Part shown: positions 34,799-46,698 of the stretch, in pieces | Layout: each line of letters starts with the position of its first letter | Position numbering within the stretch: the stretch's first letter is position 1 | Source: Clavaria fumosa | Lineage: Eukaryota; Basidiomycota; Agaricomycetes; Agaricales; Clavariaceae | DNA: 64,000 nucleotides | Direction: 5' to 3' | Assembly (NCBI GenBank): GCA_951802425.1 | Contig: OX637796.1 | Coordinates: 4,464,001-4,528,000 of the forward strand | Position numbers and translations under genes: made by a program | The notes under the pieces: model-generated | What the model was told of the DNA's origin: nothing | Seen by the model: the letters and a program-made list of their open reading frames with translations, nothing else | Databases searched by the model: none

Positions 34799-35088
34799 TA
34801 TCAGACTGGGTCTCACAAAACTTAAGCGTAAGGTCATGACGACAATACTAAGATAAGGGGAAAAGAGTACAAAAAAGGAAAAGCGAAAGTACTTATAGTG
34901 AATGCTTCGGCACTTGCTGGCGTTCCCACGCTCGGACCCTCGGATCACGTGATGCGCCCAGGCCCAGGTCATGTGATCTTACATGATTACATAATCCAAC
35001 CCAGCCACAGGTCATGTGACCTTCCAACAACCCTCCCCAGTTTCTCCACAACTGCACTTTGGGATGGCTTACATAAGTGATCCTAACA
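34799..35088 (-). repeat. Gypsy-A1 5' LTR
   Basis: 290 bp. Carries a predicted promoter and the ATCTTAGTATT word that pairs with the primer-binding site. Confidence 0.9.
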
Positions 35089-35093
35089 CCTTG

Positions 35094-35880
35094 ACAGTGG
35101 ACAAAGCAACTGTAGGTTGTTTCTTGGAGGACCAGGAAATAGAGCTCCCAGCGAAGTCGAAGACGAAGCCACCAATGGACCATCTTGTATCAACATCTTG
35201 GGCGCAGTCAGAGTCAGTCCAGCCAATAAGATCCAGTCCAGCATGTGAGCTGCCGAGCATCAAGCCAAAATCAGCCATCCCTTTCAAGTAGCAGAGAACA
35301 CACTTGACTGCCTCAAAGTGGGCTTTACCGGGGTTGCTAGAGAACTGTGCAAGTGTGCCAACTGCATACTGACAATCAGGATGTGTTTGGGTGGCATAGA
35401 GTAGGGCTCCAATGCGCTCTGGGTACAATGTACCATTGGCATAGAGTCAAGTCACTTCTACTTCAGCAGGTGTTGTAGGGGACTGTGAGACTGTGAGGCA
35501 TTCAGTGAGAGCAAGGGGAGTCGAGACAGCACTGCAATCAGTCGTCCCATAATGTGCAAGAACCTCATGGATGTATGCAGCAGTATGCCGTCTGGTTGAG
35601 TACAATTGTGCACACATTGCAATCCTGTTCAACTTCGATTCCGAGGATGAACTTGAGCTCAGCCAGGTCTGTCACCTCAAATTTCTTGTTGATTTCATGC
35701 TTGAAGTCAACTACATCTTCGAGTTTTGGTCCAGCCACACTCATATTGTCCACGTATGCCAACACAACGACTGTTGCCACACCATTAGATCTCTTGATGT
35801 AAAGACAATTGTTGGCAACACTCTGTTAGGGCCTGTCCTGTCTTGTAAGTAGTACTGAAGGTTGACTTGCTGGTGACCAA
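35094..35880 (-). pseudogene. Ty1/copia reverse transcriptase / RNase H, 5' part
   Basis: Reading leftwards: an RT block with AYVDNMSVAG (YVDD variant, near 35750), FEVTDLAELKFILGIEV, SVSTPLAL, then YPERIGALLYATQTHPD and the RNase H start (WTDSDCAQDVDTRWSIGGFVF, cited as two motifs). Several frames are needed, so it is degraded. The YVDN replaces the catalytic YVDD second Asp. It continues at 29148-29481 across the gypsy insertion. Confidence 0.85.
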
Positions 35881-36019
35881 TCCTGGAAACTCGCTAAGAC
35901 CAGTCAACTGTTGAGCACAGTCGAGAATGCTCAGTCCCAGAAGGTCGCAAAAATGTTTGACAAGGTGTAAAAAGAGAAAAGGATGAGTTAAGAGAGAAAT
36001 GATGTTGCTGAGAAGGTCA

Positions 36020-36935
36020 TGAGTCTTGTGATTTATGAAGGAGTTTTACCATATGATTGGAATAAAAGTGAATCCAAGCACCACCTTCCACCCCCAAACC
36101 GATGGACAAACTGAACAGGTGAACCAGGAGATTGAAACCTACTTGTGGGGATATGTGGACCACCTCCAAGATGACTGGGCTGAGTGGCTAAGTACAGTGG
36201 AGTTCACACTAAATAACTGAGAACATTCTGCGACCAGCTACACTCCTTTCTTCCTGGACTTTGGGCGACATCCCTGGAATGGAGGAATCCATCCTTGGAC
36301 TGAAGTAAATCTGGTGGCTGATGAGTGGATGGCCAGGCTTGAAGAGTCATGGCGAGCCACTAAGGAGGCTATGGAGAAGGCTGCATTGGCCATGAGGAAG
36401 GGTTATGATAGCGGAAAGCAACCCAGCCATGAGTATCAAAAGGGGAACCTTGTGTGGCTCAACACACAAAACTTAAAGATGGATTGCCCCAATAAAAAAC
36501 TTGATAACAAGCATGCCAGGCCTTTTGCTATTGTGGAGAAAGTAGGACCAGCTGGATACCACCTCAAACTATCACCTGCCTGGCGAATCCATGATGTATT
36601 CAATGAAGCACTGCTGACTCTGTATATTCCCCCTTTGTTTGCCTCACAGTCCCAACCTCCTCCTCCTCCCCCCACCATCGATGATGACCACCTGGAATAT
36701 GATGTTGAGGAGATTCTGGATGTAAAGAAAGTAGGATGTGGAGTAAAATATTTGGTGAAATGGTTAGGCTACCCAGTTGAAGAAAACACCTGGGAACCCT
36801 GCCAGAATCTCACCAATGTTGCGCTGCTCCTCTGCAACTTCTTCCTCAGACATCTGGACAAAGCAAAACTAGCTGGTCATGATGCCCAGCCTTGAAGAGG
36901 GGGCCATGTCAGGACTGCTTACCTAAGCCACCATT
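36020..36935 (+). pseudogene. Gypsy-A fragment: integrase C-terminus, chromodomain, LTR start
   Basis: On the plus strand. MKEFYHMIGIKVNPST and FHPQTDGQTEQVNQE are the integrase third-catalytic-residue region. A TGA at 36218-36220 interrupts it. From 36314 comes the integrase tail and chromodomain (EYDVEEILDVKKVG ... YLVKWLGYPVEENTWEP), ending at 36895. GAAGAGGGGGCCA is the polypurine tract, followed by TGTCAGGACTGCTTAC, the first bases of an LTR that is then lost. Only the 3' end of an element survives. Confidence 0.85.
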
Positions 36936-36970
36936 GGAACCTGAACCTATTCCAAATGTCAATAGCAAAT

Positions 36971-37260
36971 TATCAGACTGGGTCTCACACAACTGAAGCA
37001 TAAGGTCATGATGACAATACTAAGATAAGGGGAAAAGAGTACAAAAAGGGAAACAACAAAGTACTTATAGCGAGAGCCCCAGCACTTGCCGATGTTCCCA
37101 CACTTGGACCCCTTGGGTCATGTGACGCGCCCAGGCCCAGGTCATGTGATCTTACGATTATGTAATCTGACCACAGCCACAGGTCATGTGACCTTCCAAC
37201 AACCCTCCCCAGTTTCTCCATAACTCCTCTTTGGGATGGCTTATGTAAGCAATCCTAACA
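36971..37260 (-). repeat. Gypsy-A2 3' LTR
   Basis: 290 bp, same family as the LTRs of A1; begins TATCAG and ends TAACA on the plus strand. The CACGTG boxes have decayed to CATGTG. Confidence 0.85.
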
Positions 37261-37271
37261 TCACCCCCCTC

Positions 37272-39445
37272 TTAAGGCTGGGTGTCCCGACCAGCTAGCT
37301 CAGCCTTGTCGGGGTGGGAGAGGAAGAAGTCCCAGAGAAGCAACATTACGTTAGTGAGGTTCCTATGGGGCTCCCAAGTGTTTTCCTCCACTGGATATCC
37401 CAACCACTTCACCAAGTACTTCACCCCACACCCCACCTTCTTAACATCAAGGATTGCCTCCACATCATACTCCAGGTGGTCATCATCAATCATAGGGGGC
37501 AGAGGGGGAGGCAGGTTCTGTGAAGGGAAGGAAGGGGGATGGTATGGCATCAACAGCAACTCATTGAAGACCTGATGGATGTGCCAGGCCCGAGGGAGCT
37601 TGAGGCGATACCCAGCAGGTCCCACCTTCTCCTCAACTGCAAAGGGGCCTGCTCTCTTGTTGTCAAGCTTTTTAGAGGGCTGGTCCATCTTCAAGTTTCT
37701 AGTATCCAGCCAGACCAGATCTCCCTCAGAGTACTCCTGACTCAGGCATTTCCCCTTATTGTAGCTCTTCTTCATCACTGCCGCCACTTTCTCCATCGCC
37801 TCCTTGGCTGCTCTTCAGGACTCCATGAGCTTAGCCATCCACTCATCCACTGCCAGGTTCACCTCAGAAGGTGGGCAGAGTCCCCCATTCCATGGGTGCC
37901 AGCCATAGTTGAGGAAGAAAGGTGTCTGTCCTGTTGTGGAGTGCTCATGATTGTTAAGAGCAAACTCAGCAGTCAACAACCACTTGGCCCAATCGTCCTG
38001 GAGGTGGTCCACATAGGCCCAGAGATAGATCTCCATCTCCTGATTCACCCACTCCATCTGCCCATCAGTCTGTGGGTGGAAGGCTGTACTTGGATTTGCC
38101 TTTACCCAAATCATGGAGTAGAACTCCTTCATGAAGCGGGACATGAACTGGGAGCCCAGGTCACTCACAACCTTGTGAGGCACTCCATGGTCACACAACA
38201 CTAGATCCCAGAGGAGATGCGCTGCTCCAAGTCCTGTGAGGTCGAGCCTGATCACTTCAAGCAGTGTCCATTTTGTGAACTTGTCGACAATGACAAGGAT
38301 GGCGTTATGTCCACGGGAGAGGGGGAGGGGACTGACTATGTCCCATGAGATCACCGACCAGGGACCATCAGGAACTGGATGGGGGTGCAGTGGGGCAGCA
38401 CACTTGGTACGGTCAGGCTTCGTCCTCTGGCATGTCTCACACCCCTGGGCATACCGATCCACATCCTTCACCATGTCCAGCCACCAATAACCCTTCACCA
38501 GTGCCACTCTCAACTTCTGGGGTCCAGGGTGTCCAGCAGCAGGGAGGTCATGCTCAAACTCGAGGACAGCCTCACAAGCTCCTAGGGGGACCCAAGTGAC
38601 TATCCCCTTTTGCCAGACTGCGAGAGCACTCCACCAGTCGCCAGGTTACTCACATCTGTCTCTACCTTCCATCTCCCTTTGTCCTGAGGCAGAGCCAAGA
38701 CTGGGGCCGATACAAGTGCCTGACAGAGATCTCAGAAAGCTGCTTCCTCCTCCCCCTCCCATTTCCATGGAACATTCCCAGTCAGCTGGAAGAGTGGCTT
38801 TGCCTGGGCAGCAAGGTTTGAGATGTGCTGACGGAGGTAGTTTAGCATCCCATTAAACCTCTGGACCTCCTTCACATTTCTCGGTCATGGCCAGTTACGG
38901 ATTGCCGCGCCTTTGGCTGGATCATGCTCCAGATGGTTGTGGGAGATCTTCATCCCCAGGAAGAAGATCTCACTCTTCTCGAACTTGCACTTGCTGAGTC
39001 TGAGACACAGCCCATTCTCCCCAAACTTCCTCAAGACCCGATCCATCCAATACCAGTGTGTAGCCAAATCCTCTGCAAACACTATAACATCATCGACATA
39101 GGCATGGACATGCCCTCCTGCAATCTCTTCCCTCAACACATGGTTCATGAAGCACTGGAAGGTTGCGGGTGCATTCTGCAGCCCAAACCACATAACTGCC
39201 AGTTCAAAGAGTCCACGAGGCATTAGGAAAGCACAGTGGTGCTGGTGTTCTGGCCAGACCTGCATTGATGGGAAACCTCCTTTCGCATCAATCTTGGAAT
39301 AGATGGTTGCCCCCTTTAACACATCCACAGTGTCTTGGATGAGGGGGAGGGGGTACTTGTCTTTGATTAGATGCGAGTTCAGCCTAGAATAGTCGATAAT
39401 TGGCCGCAGCTTGTCCTTCTCGTGTTTGAAGAAGAAGGGGCTCAT
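37272..39445 (-). pseudogene. Gypsy-A2 pol remnant
   Basis: Integrase with HPVPDGPWSVISWDIV and FHPQTDGQ, a chromodomain (EYDVEAILDVKKVG), and an RT block with AYVDDVIVFAED. It is broken by a TGA and by the internal deletion. Closely related to A1 in residue choice. Confidence 0.85.
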
Positions 39446-39660
39446 GTACGGGGATTTCGAAGGTCGGATTCATCTGGAGGCCAGCTGCTCATTCACCCAG
39501 CGATTCATCTCCACCATCTCTTCTCACGTTAGAGAGTATAGCTTAGAGGAGAGGTGTCCAGGGTACGTTTAAAACTCAATTTTAATATCAAAGTCTGGGC
39601 GGGAGCAGGGAAGTTCATCCCACTTCGCTTCACTAAAAACTGAAGGGTAGCGGCTGGCAC

Positions 39661-39931
39661 CCCCTTCAGCACCCCCACCCCCTATCCAAAAGGCCTAGCC
39701 AATCTTGACTGATGGCCTTCTTATGGGCCCAGCCAATCGTCAGCTGAGATATAGCTCTATAGGCTCAGCTGATCAACTTGATCCTGGGGTACTGAAGATG
39801 CCCTTACAAAAGGGTTGGCCAATGGACATCTTAGGAACCATTATACAGGACCTAATTCATCCTAATCAAACAATTCCACTCTCAAAAACCCAATGGAGCC
39901 ATTATGAGCTGTAACTCATAGTGTGTCAACT
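39661..39931. other. Intergenic region beyond the truncated element
   Basis: C-rich sequence then unique-looking DNA; no gene recognised. Confidence 0.5.
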
Positions 39932-40390
39932 GATTCAAGAATTGCATGATTACCAGGTATTCTTCTGAGAGGGGATAAGCCATCTAGACAATGTGAAGCA
40001 AGTGGCAACAAAGACCCAATATGCCTTCTAATAAGCACCCTCTATGGAATTGTAGGACAAACACCTGGACCTGCCATTCTATGATGATGTGATACACACT
40101 AGACACTGAAATATGCTGTGCTTTGCTATGGGGAGAAAATTGGTATTGGGTATGCCATGAAAGATCTTCAGCCATTCCCCTTGATTCAAGAACTGCATGA
40201 TTACCAGGTATTCATCTGAGAGGGGATAAACCATCTAATAAGCACCCTCTATGGAATTTTGTAGGACAAACACCTGGACCTCCCATTCTATGATGATGTG
40301 ATACACACTAGACACTGAAATATGCTGTGCTTTGCTATGGGGAGAAAATTGGTATTGGGTATGCCATGAAAGATCTTCAGCCATTCCCCC
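39932..40390. repeat. Direct tandem duplication of about 0.25 kb
   Basis: 39932-40182 and 40183-40390 are near-identical; both start GATTCAAGAA and end CCATTCCCC. Unit 2 lacks about 43 bp (the TAGACAATGTGAAGC segment). It ends at the C-terminal exon of the minus-strand gene, so the duplication may include that gene's 3' flank. Confidence 0.85.
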
Positions 40391-42554
40391 TTGGCTGCAG
40401 TACCCATTTTTTGGCATCCATGGAGGCCCTCTTTTTAGCCCTGGTCCTATATGACCTGAACCTCTCCTCCTCCTTTTCACTGCCTACCCCTTTCCTTTTC
40501 CTTTTTCGTAGGCTGGGTTCCACCTCCTTCTGGATCTCAACTGCCACATGAGTGGCAGGATGATCAACATCATCATGATCCTCTACTTCTCCACCCTCAC
40601 CTACATCATCCTGCTGCTTGTGTCCCCCTATCCTCAATTCCCCAATCTGTCCTCCATCCTGATCAAGCAGATTCTTACCTAGATAGGACCTGTGATAATT
40701 TCTTTCTTCCATCTCACCCTCCTCAACACCATTGCCCTCTTGAACATCCACCAGCTTGCCAATATTGGATTCAGCAGCATCACTGGCTGGGGGAACAGAA
40801 CCCTCAGCCATGGACTTTTCATATGGCACCACATCTCCACCTTCACTATCTCCATCACTTTGCTCATCATCACTATCTGACTCATTGGAGCCAGATTCCT
40901 CACTTTTGTACAATTCAAATGTGCATTGTGATGATAATGATAAGAGAGCACTCACCCAGTACTGATATGCACAGGCTGGACTTCTTGCACCTTCCCCTTG
41001 AGAGAGAGCCTCTTCACCTTGTTGTCAGATGGCAACAAAGGCTCTTGGTCAGATTGCGGGTGATGGTTGACCAGATGCCTTGATGACCTTGATCTCAGGT
41101 GATGTGGAAGAACATGCTGAAACTGGAATAATTTTTGGCCTAGGGACTGTCGATGATTAAGAAAATCACATAGCCTTCTGACATCAACATAGTGCATTTT
41201 TGAAGGTTTGCAGATGTGTACACCATCCAGCAGATATTCATTCGAAATAAACTTTTGGGGATTGTCAGCTATTAGCTGCCAGGGAACAGCAACCTTCTGA
41301 TTTTTTGTTGTGTTGCCTATATTTTGGAAGATGCTTGTCAAACTTGGACTATTGAGGCAGAAGATAGACTCACGATAAGTGAGGGTTAAAAATGACCACA
41401 AAATTTCCTTCAGTTGTGGAAGTGGCAAGTTGAGCTCCAGAGGGAGAATGGGCCATCCCTCATGATCTGTTGACAGATCCCATGGCACACTAACATCTGT
41501 TCTTTTCCTGGAAGGCATCTTGTCTTCACCAACAAGAGACTTCCCTTCTGCTTTATCTGAATTCTTGTCAACACATCCCCAACCTTGACTTGTGATCATT
41601 TGCTCACCATTTCATGTCTCACCCAAATATTTGTCCCACTCCTCCCAAACCTCACTGCCAACTTTGTGGAATTGGTCCTTGAAGCCATTGCTGACAGGTC
41701 CAGGTGTCTGAATTCTGGAGTGAATATGAGATAGGAATAATCTGATTGGTGTGCATAGGCATCTGGGACTCACTTTGCCTTCTTGACATTTCCATTCTCA
41801 TCCTGCCAACCAGCCAGCATAAATACTTCCACCCCCATTTGTTCCTTCGAAAACTGTGCAAACTTGAGAGCCTCATGCATAAACTTGCAGGAAGCCAATC
41901 TTCAGGCAAAAACTAAGCCATTGTACTTAATGTATAAGAATAATGAATACTCACTCTCTCTGCACAGTGACTGGGACAGGCCTTATATTCCATCTGTCCA
42001 CTAAGGCAAGGTATCTCTCCTGTTCCCCTTCAGTTAACTCTTTACAAATCTCTGTCCAGGCACGACGGTATGAGCCAAGGAACTGGACAGATCCTCTTTT
42101 GGCATTTGACAGCTCTTCTGCCCTGGCATTGATCTCACCCTTTTTATGCTGCTCCACAACACTCTGAAAGATCCACCTTTTTTGGTTGCTAAACTGAAGG
42201 CTTCTGCTTCCATCATCTTCTGAAACAGAACAGCCTCTCCCTCCAGCCCTGCGATTGTTATGGAGCCAGTTGCATATTTTCTGTGATGAGAATGAAATCA
42301 ATGAAAAAGGTGGATAGAACAGTTAATTTACTGTGTTCAGGTCATCTGGAGGAGACTTTTACTAATTCCCTGACAATATGGCTGCATTCTTTCGAATGTG
42401 CCTGTGTGTAGTCTACAAGGCTACCTGTGAGTATCTTCATATATTCTGGGGTCGTCCAGCATGTCATTTGCCTCGTGATGTGGTTGATCAAGCTGTGAGC
42501 AAGGAAGAGCTGGTAGCAAGAGCTAGAGAAGAGAAGAAGAGGCACATATGTCAC
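40377..42554 (-). CDS. Unknown multi-exon protein, acidic C-terminal region
   Basis: Pieces on the minus strand: 42554-42342 (EYMKILTGSLVDYTQAH), about 42288-41951 after an acceptor CAG (KICNWLHNNRR, then RWIFQSVVEQHKKGEI and SYRRAWTEICKELTEGEQ), 41909-41652, 41599-40952 (PWDLSTDHEGWPIL, HYVDVRRLC) and 40955-40377 (a long Asp/Glu/Ser-rich stretch followed by KRKRKG and RTRAKKR, a likely nuclear localisation signal). The order KICNW helix, then an aromatic/charged helical block, then a disordered acidic tail resembles a family of unknown proteins expanded in Agaricomycetes, from memory and not verified. Exon joins were not resolved. It may be a host gene or a transposon-associated gene. Confidence 0.45.
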
Positions 42555-43313
42555 GTGGGAAGTAGGACGTGTCGTTACAGTGGCTCATGTAAGGGCATGG
42601 CAGCTGTTAAAAGTACCCAAGCTGGGGTAGCTTTCCCCCTCCATGAGGGAAAAATTGGTCATGTCATTAGGGCCCTGTGTCATCATCATTGTTATCTCTG
42701 TCATCAAGTCAATGTTGTCATTCTTCATTACACCATCTGAACTGTTGTGGCTGTGTCTGGGATCCCATATGTGACAGCATCACATTGTGTGAACATAACC
42801 TTCTTTAGCCAGTTAATGTGACAGTGTCACACATATTGTAACTGTGAATGATTCCCTACTGAAAGGACATTGTAAGGAAATAGTGTGACATTGAAACATG
42901 TCTTCCCCACTCATTCTTCCTTGCTCTTCTGTGTATGGGTTGGTGAAAGGGTAAGTATTCCAGCCTCTCTAGTTGTTTCATTTCAGGTCGAAGGAGCAAT
43001 GTAAGCTTTTGCTGTCCTTGATCACTTTATTAACTGAATGTCTTGGAAGGGCTGTGATGACCTTAACAGGGAACGATTTTCCACAGATATTGGTCCAATT
43101 GGAAAGAGATGCGTATGTATGTAAAGTGAGTCTCCAAGAATGGTGGAAGTATCATAGTTGATGAGAATTTTACAGATGAGCCATCCAGACATGAAAGGCC
43201 ATCATATAGTCATGGTAGTAGGTGTGAATCTAGTCCGCCCAACAGAACCACATATATCACGCTTCTGGGGCAAGACTGAAGGTCTGTGCCCCACCTACTC
43301 CCTCCTGTTGCAG
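42555..43313. other. Intergenic region
   Basis: No supported gene. A plus-strand frame at 42378-42740 is a shadow of the preceding gene; a small frame at 42973-43161 has no motif. A GTGACA...TGTCAC palindrome lies near 42820. Confidence 0.5.
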
Positions 43314-45985
43314 TCAGCTCTTTCGAGCTTCCTTCCTCAGCGCATTCTTAGCTGATATATGGAGGCGTAACGCTTCCATCTCCTCACTGGGCAACATTGC
43401 CTGAAGGGTTTTCCCCTTTCCTTTGCCAATCCGGATTGCACGTTGGTGCACATCCAGTATCACATGGCAGTCATACATGAATGCCGTTCCAACTATGATA
43501 TCATAGCAGTCGATGTTCGCTATATCAAAATACTGGTCCTCCACCAGTATTCCTCCCAAATCCACTGCTATGTGGCATCCATGTGTGATCGTTGATCAGC
43601 TGCTGATACAGCCGAGTTGGATAGGGACTGGATTATCCAGTTGGAAGGTTGGTACCCTCGTCACCCAAGCAAAGTCTGGGCTCATCAGGTCCGGGGAACT
43701 TCCCAAATCGAAAAGCATGTACGCTTTTACACCGTTCATGGTGATGTAGGCCGCAAGGCATTGCCTTGCCTCCTTTGTCACTACCGGATGCAATCCCGTC
43801 TGTTCTTTTCGGATGTGTGCCCGGAACAGCCTGTCATCAACATGGCCGACACATACTTCTGTCGCGTAGAGGACCTCATCCTCTTCCACTTCCTGGATTC
43901 CAGCAACCTGGTCGCTTTCCGTCTCCTCCTCAAGCTCGTCAGAATCGTACTGGTCCCCATGACCAGCATAGTCATCTTCCACGACTTCCTCCGGTGGGAT
44001 TTCACCCTCCAGCTTCTCGCTTTCAACTGCAGGTGTTTCCTGTGGTTCCTTGGGCTCCGTCTCGCCCAGATCCTCTTGTAAGGCATAGTTCCTTACATTT
44101 CCCCTAAAAGCCTCTGGCTTTCACTGTGACTGAGGGCACACATTCACGTAGTGCCCTGCTTTCCCACATACATAGCATGTTAGAGGAGCTTTCTGCTCCT
44201 CTCTGCCTCGTACCCCAATCTTGGCACCACCTTAGGCAGTTCTAGCCAGGGTTTGCTCCCTCCAGCTTGGGCGCACTCATCTCGCAGGGGAACAGGTTCC
44301 CCTGGCCTGCAGTCTCACAAACCTCTGCCCCACAGGTACTCTACCTGTGGGCAGGTTTCCTTTGGGACCTGCCTGGTTCCCTGATGATGGCACTGCCCTC
44401 CACTGCTGGAGGTAGTGGAGGGTCGCTTCCACTTGGCGACTAGTGTCGATAATATCCTTGACCGAGGATAACTCGATGCTAATCGCGCGAGTTTTGAAGA
44501 TGGCCTCCACCATCTCATTAGGCAGTCCGTTAAGGAACTGCCTTTTCATCATACTGGCATCAGGTGGGGTGAGCATTCTCTCTGCCGCCTGGACCAGTTC
44601 ATTCCAGAATCCCAAGGCGCCCTTCGCCTTTGTAAACTTCACCTGATAGAAGGCATCCACTGCCTTCTGGGCCATTACCTTGGTCAGGAACCGCTTAAAC
44701 ATAGCGGTTATCAATTCCTCAAAGGTCCACCTTCAAGGGGCACAGGATAGACCCATTACTTCTTGGGTATACCAAGTAGTGGCTATTCCGCTTAAGCATG
44801 ACCCCACTAGCATAACATGTTGGTGCTCCAACTGCGGGCTGACTACTCTATAGAAGTTGAAATAATTAAGGAGGCCATTGAGCCACCTTTCCCAGACGAT
44901 GAGGTCTCATCCGTCATAAAGCTCAGGGGGGTCAATCTTAATCCCCTTAATCTCAGCTATTGCCTCAGGCAATAGCGAGGTTTTGTCTCGTATCATCACG
45001 AGGTAGCAATGTAATACATCACTCTGGTAGTTTGTAGAACTCGGGGATACTTCCCAAGTAATCTCCCGCTCCTTCTGGGGTGGTTCCATCCATCCAAACA
45101 GGCCCATCTGGCCTGTTGGCTCTCGCTGACCCAGCTGTGGGTAGCGTGACATAGGCTGTGGCTCCGGCCCCGCTGTTTCTCGAGGGCTGCCGCCCTCCAT
45201 TCCTGGTTTGCCAGGGGTTTGAGAACTGTCCGCACGGTTCTCCCTTCACCACCCCTCCTCGCGGTCGGCTGGCGCCGACCATCCAGCCTCTGGGGCTACC
45301 CCTAAGAGTGCCTGACTCGGTGGGGCAAGCCCTACCTTGGGTTCCAACGATTCACGGTGTTGCCGCCATAAGGGAGCTGCTAGCGCGGTTCCCTGCTCAT
45401 CTAGCAAGTCCAACACCTGCCTAACGTGGGTAGCTTCCTCGCTTAGCCGTTGCCGAATAGTGGCTTGGTGATTTTTCATCGCCCTTACAAGAGCCTCAAA
45501 CTCTTCGTCCTGGCAGGAGAGTTCTGCCTGAATGTCCGAGAGCCTCTCAGCTACAGCATTAGCTTGCACTATCGCTGTGGGCTCATCCCCACTATTGGAG
45601 GGAGCCTGCGAGCTTGACCACTCTTGTGGCCACCTCTCGCAGGTTTCTAAGGGCTCCCTGCCCTTTCCTTTTGTAGGCCCAGCCTTCTCGAATGATGGTG
45701 CCTCGCCAGTGACTTGGCATGTTGTGGCACCTTCCTCATGGTGATTGCCACATGTCGACGGTGTTTCGGACCTAATGCCGTCATCAGGGGCTGGTGACGC
45801 CATGTCAGCCCTTAGTGGGGGTTCACCACTGGGCTCGACAGAGGGTCCTATTCCCTCTGGCTGCGCAACACAGGTGTCGCGCAGAGGTCCTACCAAGGGA
45901 GGAGTCTCTCCTCCCTTTCTGTTGTGCATTTTCTGCATGGCTATATGGGGGTGACCCATTTTTAACCACACTTGTTGTGTTGAAG
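43314..45985 (-). pseudogene. Gypsy-B1 gag and protease
   Basis: Gag segments at 45985-45246, 45200-44907 and 44714-44277 (charged coiled coil, then FYQVKFTKAKGALGFWNELV and MKRQFLNGLP), a CCHC knuckle region near 44170, an acidic linker, and a retropepsin around 43740 in which the catalytic motif reads FDLGSSPDLMS (DLG in place of DSG or DTG), then IDCYDIIVGTAFM to 43314. In-frame TGA stops at 45246, 44907, 44277 and 43596. Non-functional. Confidence 0.82.
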
Positions 45986-45997
45986 GTTCAAAAAAGT

Positions 45998-46223
45998 TGT
46001 AAGACTCTCTATCCCTCAAAAGAACTGGACTCAACAGTATATTGAGTGTTGTAGTTCTATGTAGAGGGATCTACCCTCTGTGTACAGTCGCGACACAGTA
46101 TATATAGGCGAGCGGCCCTCTGGAGGGCTGCTGACGTAAGCTTAGCCTAAGCGGCTATGCCAGTAGACTAATATGGTATGTAGATTATGTAATACAAGAA
46201 CAGAAAAGGCCTATAGCCTTACA
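45998..46223 (-). repeat. Gypsy-B1 5' LTR
   Basis: 226 bp with TATATATA promoter (about 46100) and inverted ends TGTAAG/CTTACA. Matches 58386-58610. Confidence 0.88.
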
Positions 46224-46227
46224 CTTA

Positions 46228-46350
46228 ATGTATCATGCAGCCAGCCAGTCAATCAGAGATGCCAATGTATGGGACAATTAGAGCAGTCAATGTACCATGC
46301 AATCAGCCAGTGAACAGAGGTGCTAATATATGGGACAAGTAGAGTGGCTA
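46228..46350. repeat. Diverged 61-bp direct repeat, two units
   Basis: AATGTATCATGCAGCCAGCC and AATGTACCATGCAATCAGCC start the two units (about 46228 and 46289); both continue to a GGGACAA motif. Confidence 0.65.
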
Positions 46351-46594
46351 CCTTGTGATTACAATTGGCCATATATCATCAGAGGAATACATACAACACT
46401 GGAACATGGTAATGAGAACCAAATCATACATGCTGCTACCAGGGTCTGGTGTAATCTACAGATCAAATAGTGTCTTATCAAAAAAAAATCTTGAGAATTG
46501 CTTGAGAATTGACTGAGAAATGGGCAAGAATATTTGTGGGTCACTGATTTTGCAAGTTTGTGGCTGCACTTGTGGCACAGCTTTTTGTCCCATA

Positions 46595-46632
46595 CATTAT
46601 GTAAGCATCCTGACATTATGTAAGCATCCTGA
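46595..46632. repeat. 19-bp tandem repeat resembling a gypsy-A LTR end
   Basis: CATTATGTAAGCATCCTGA twice, 67 bp upstream of the ISWI ATG. The word TTATGTAAGC.ATCCTGACA is the terminus of the gypsy-A LTR at 52040-52058, so this may be a solo trace in the promoter. Confidence 0.6.
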
Positions 46633-46698
46633 CAGTCAATCATCACGTGTCAGTGTTGGCGTAAACGTTTCCTCTTCCTTTGTAACATCCCGATCCCG

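Larger units (their letters stand above)
29482..35088 (-). mobile_element. Gypsy-A1: complete but decayed Ty3/gypsy chromovirus
   Basis: A 5.6-kb element with LTRs 29482-29772 and 34799-35088 (roughly 10 differences between them) and target duplication CCTTG (29477-29481 and 35089-35093). It sits inside the copia RNase H gene. On the coding strand the LTR begins TGTTAG but ends TGATA rather than the canonical CA. A polypurine tract (complement of CACCCCCCTC, 29774-29783) lies inside the 3' LTR. Domain order is gag, protease, RT, RNase H, integrase, chromodomain. Confidence 0.93.
36971..39660 (-). mobile_element. Gypsy-A2: truncated chromovirus with internal deletion
   Basis: A 3' LTR at 36971-37260, then on the minus strand chromodomain and integrase (37272-38513) and RT (38885-39445) to about 39660, where similarity stops. 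The junction near 38620 joins integrase directly to the end of the RNase H start, so roughly 480 bp is deleted relative to A1. A TGA at 37815-37817 splits the integrase. The gag, protease and 5' LTR are missing. Confidence 0.88.
43314..46223 (-). mobile_element. Gypsy-B1: truncated Ty3/gypsy element, second family
   Basis: A 5' LTR at 45998-46223 (226 bp; TGTAAG...CTTACA on the element strand), then gag and protease on the minus strand, ending at 43314 before any RT. It matches the gypsy-B2 element at 58386-64000. Elements of this family share no LTR sequence with gypsy-A. Confidence 0.88.
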
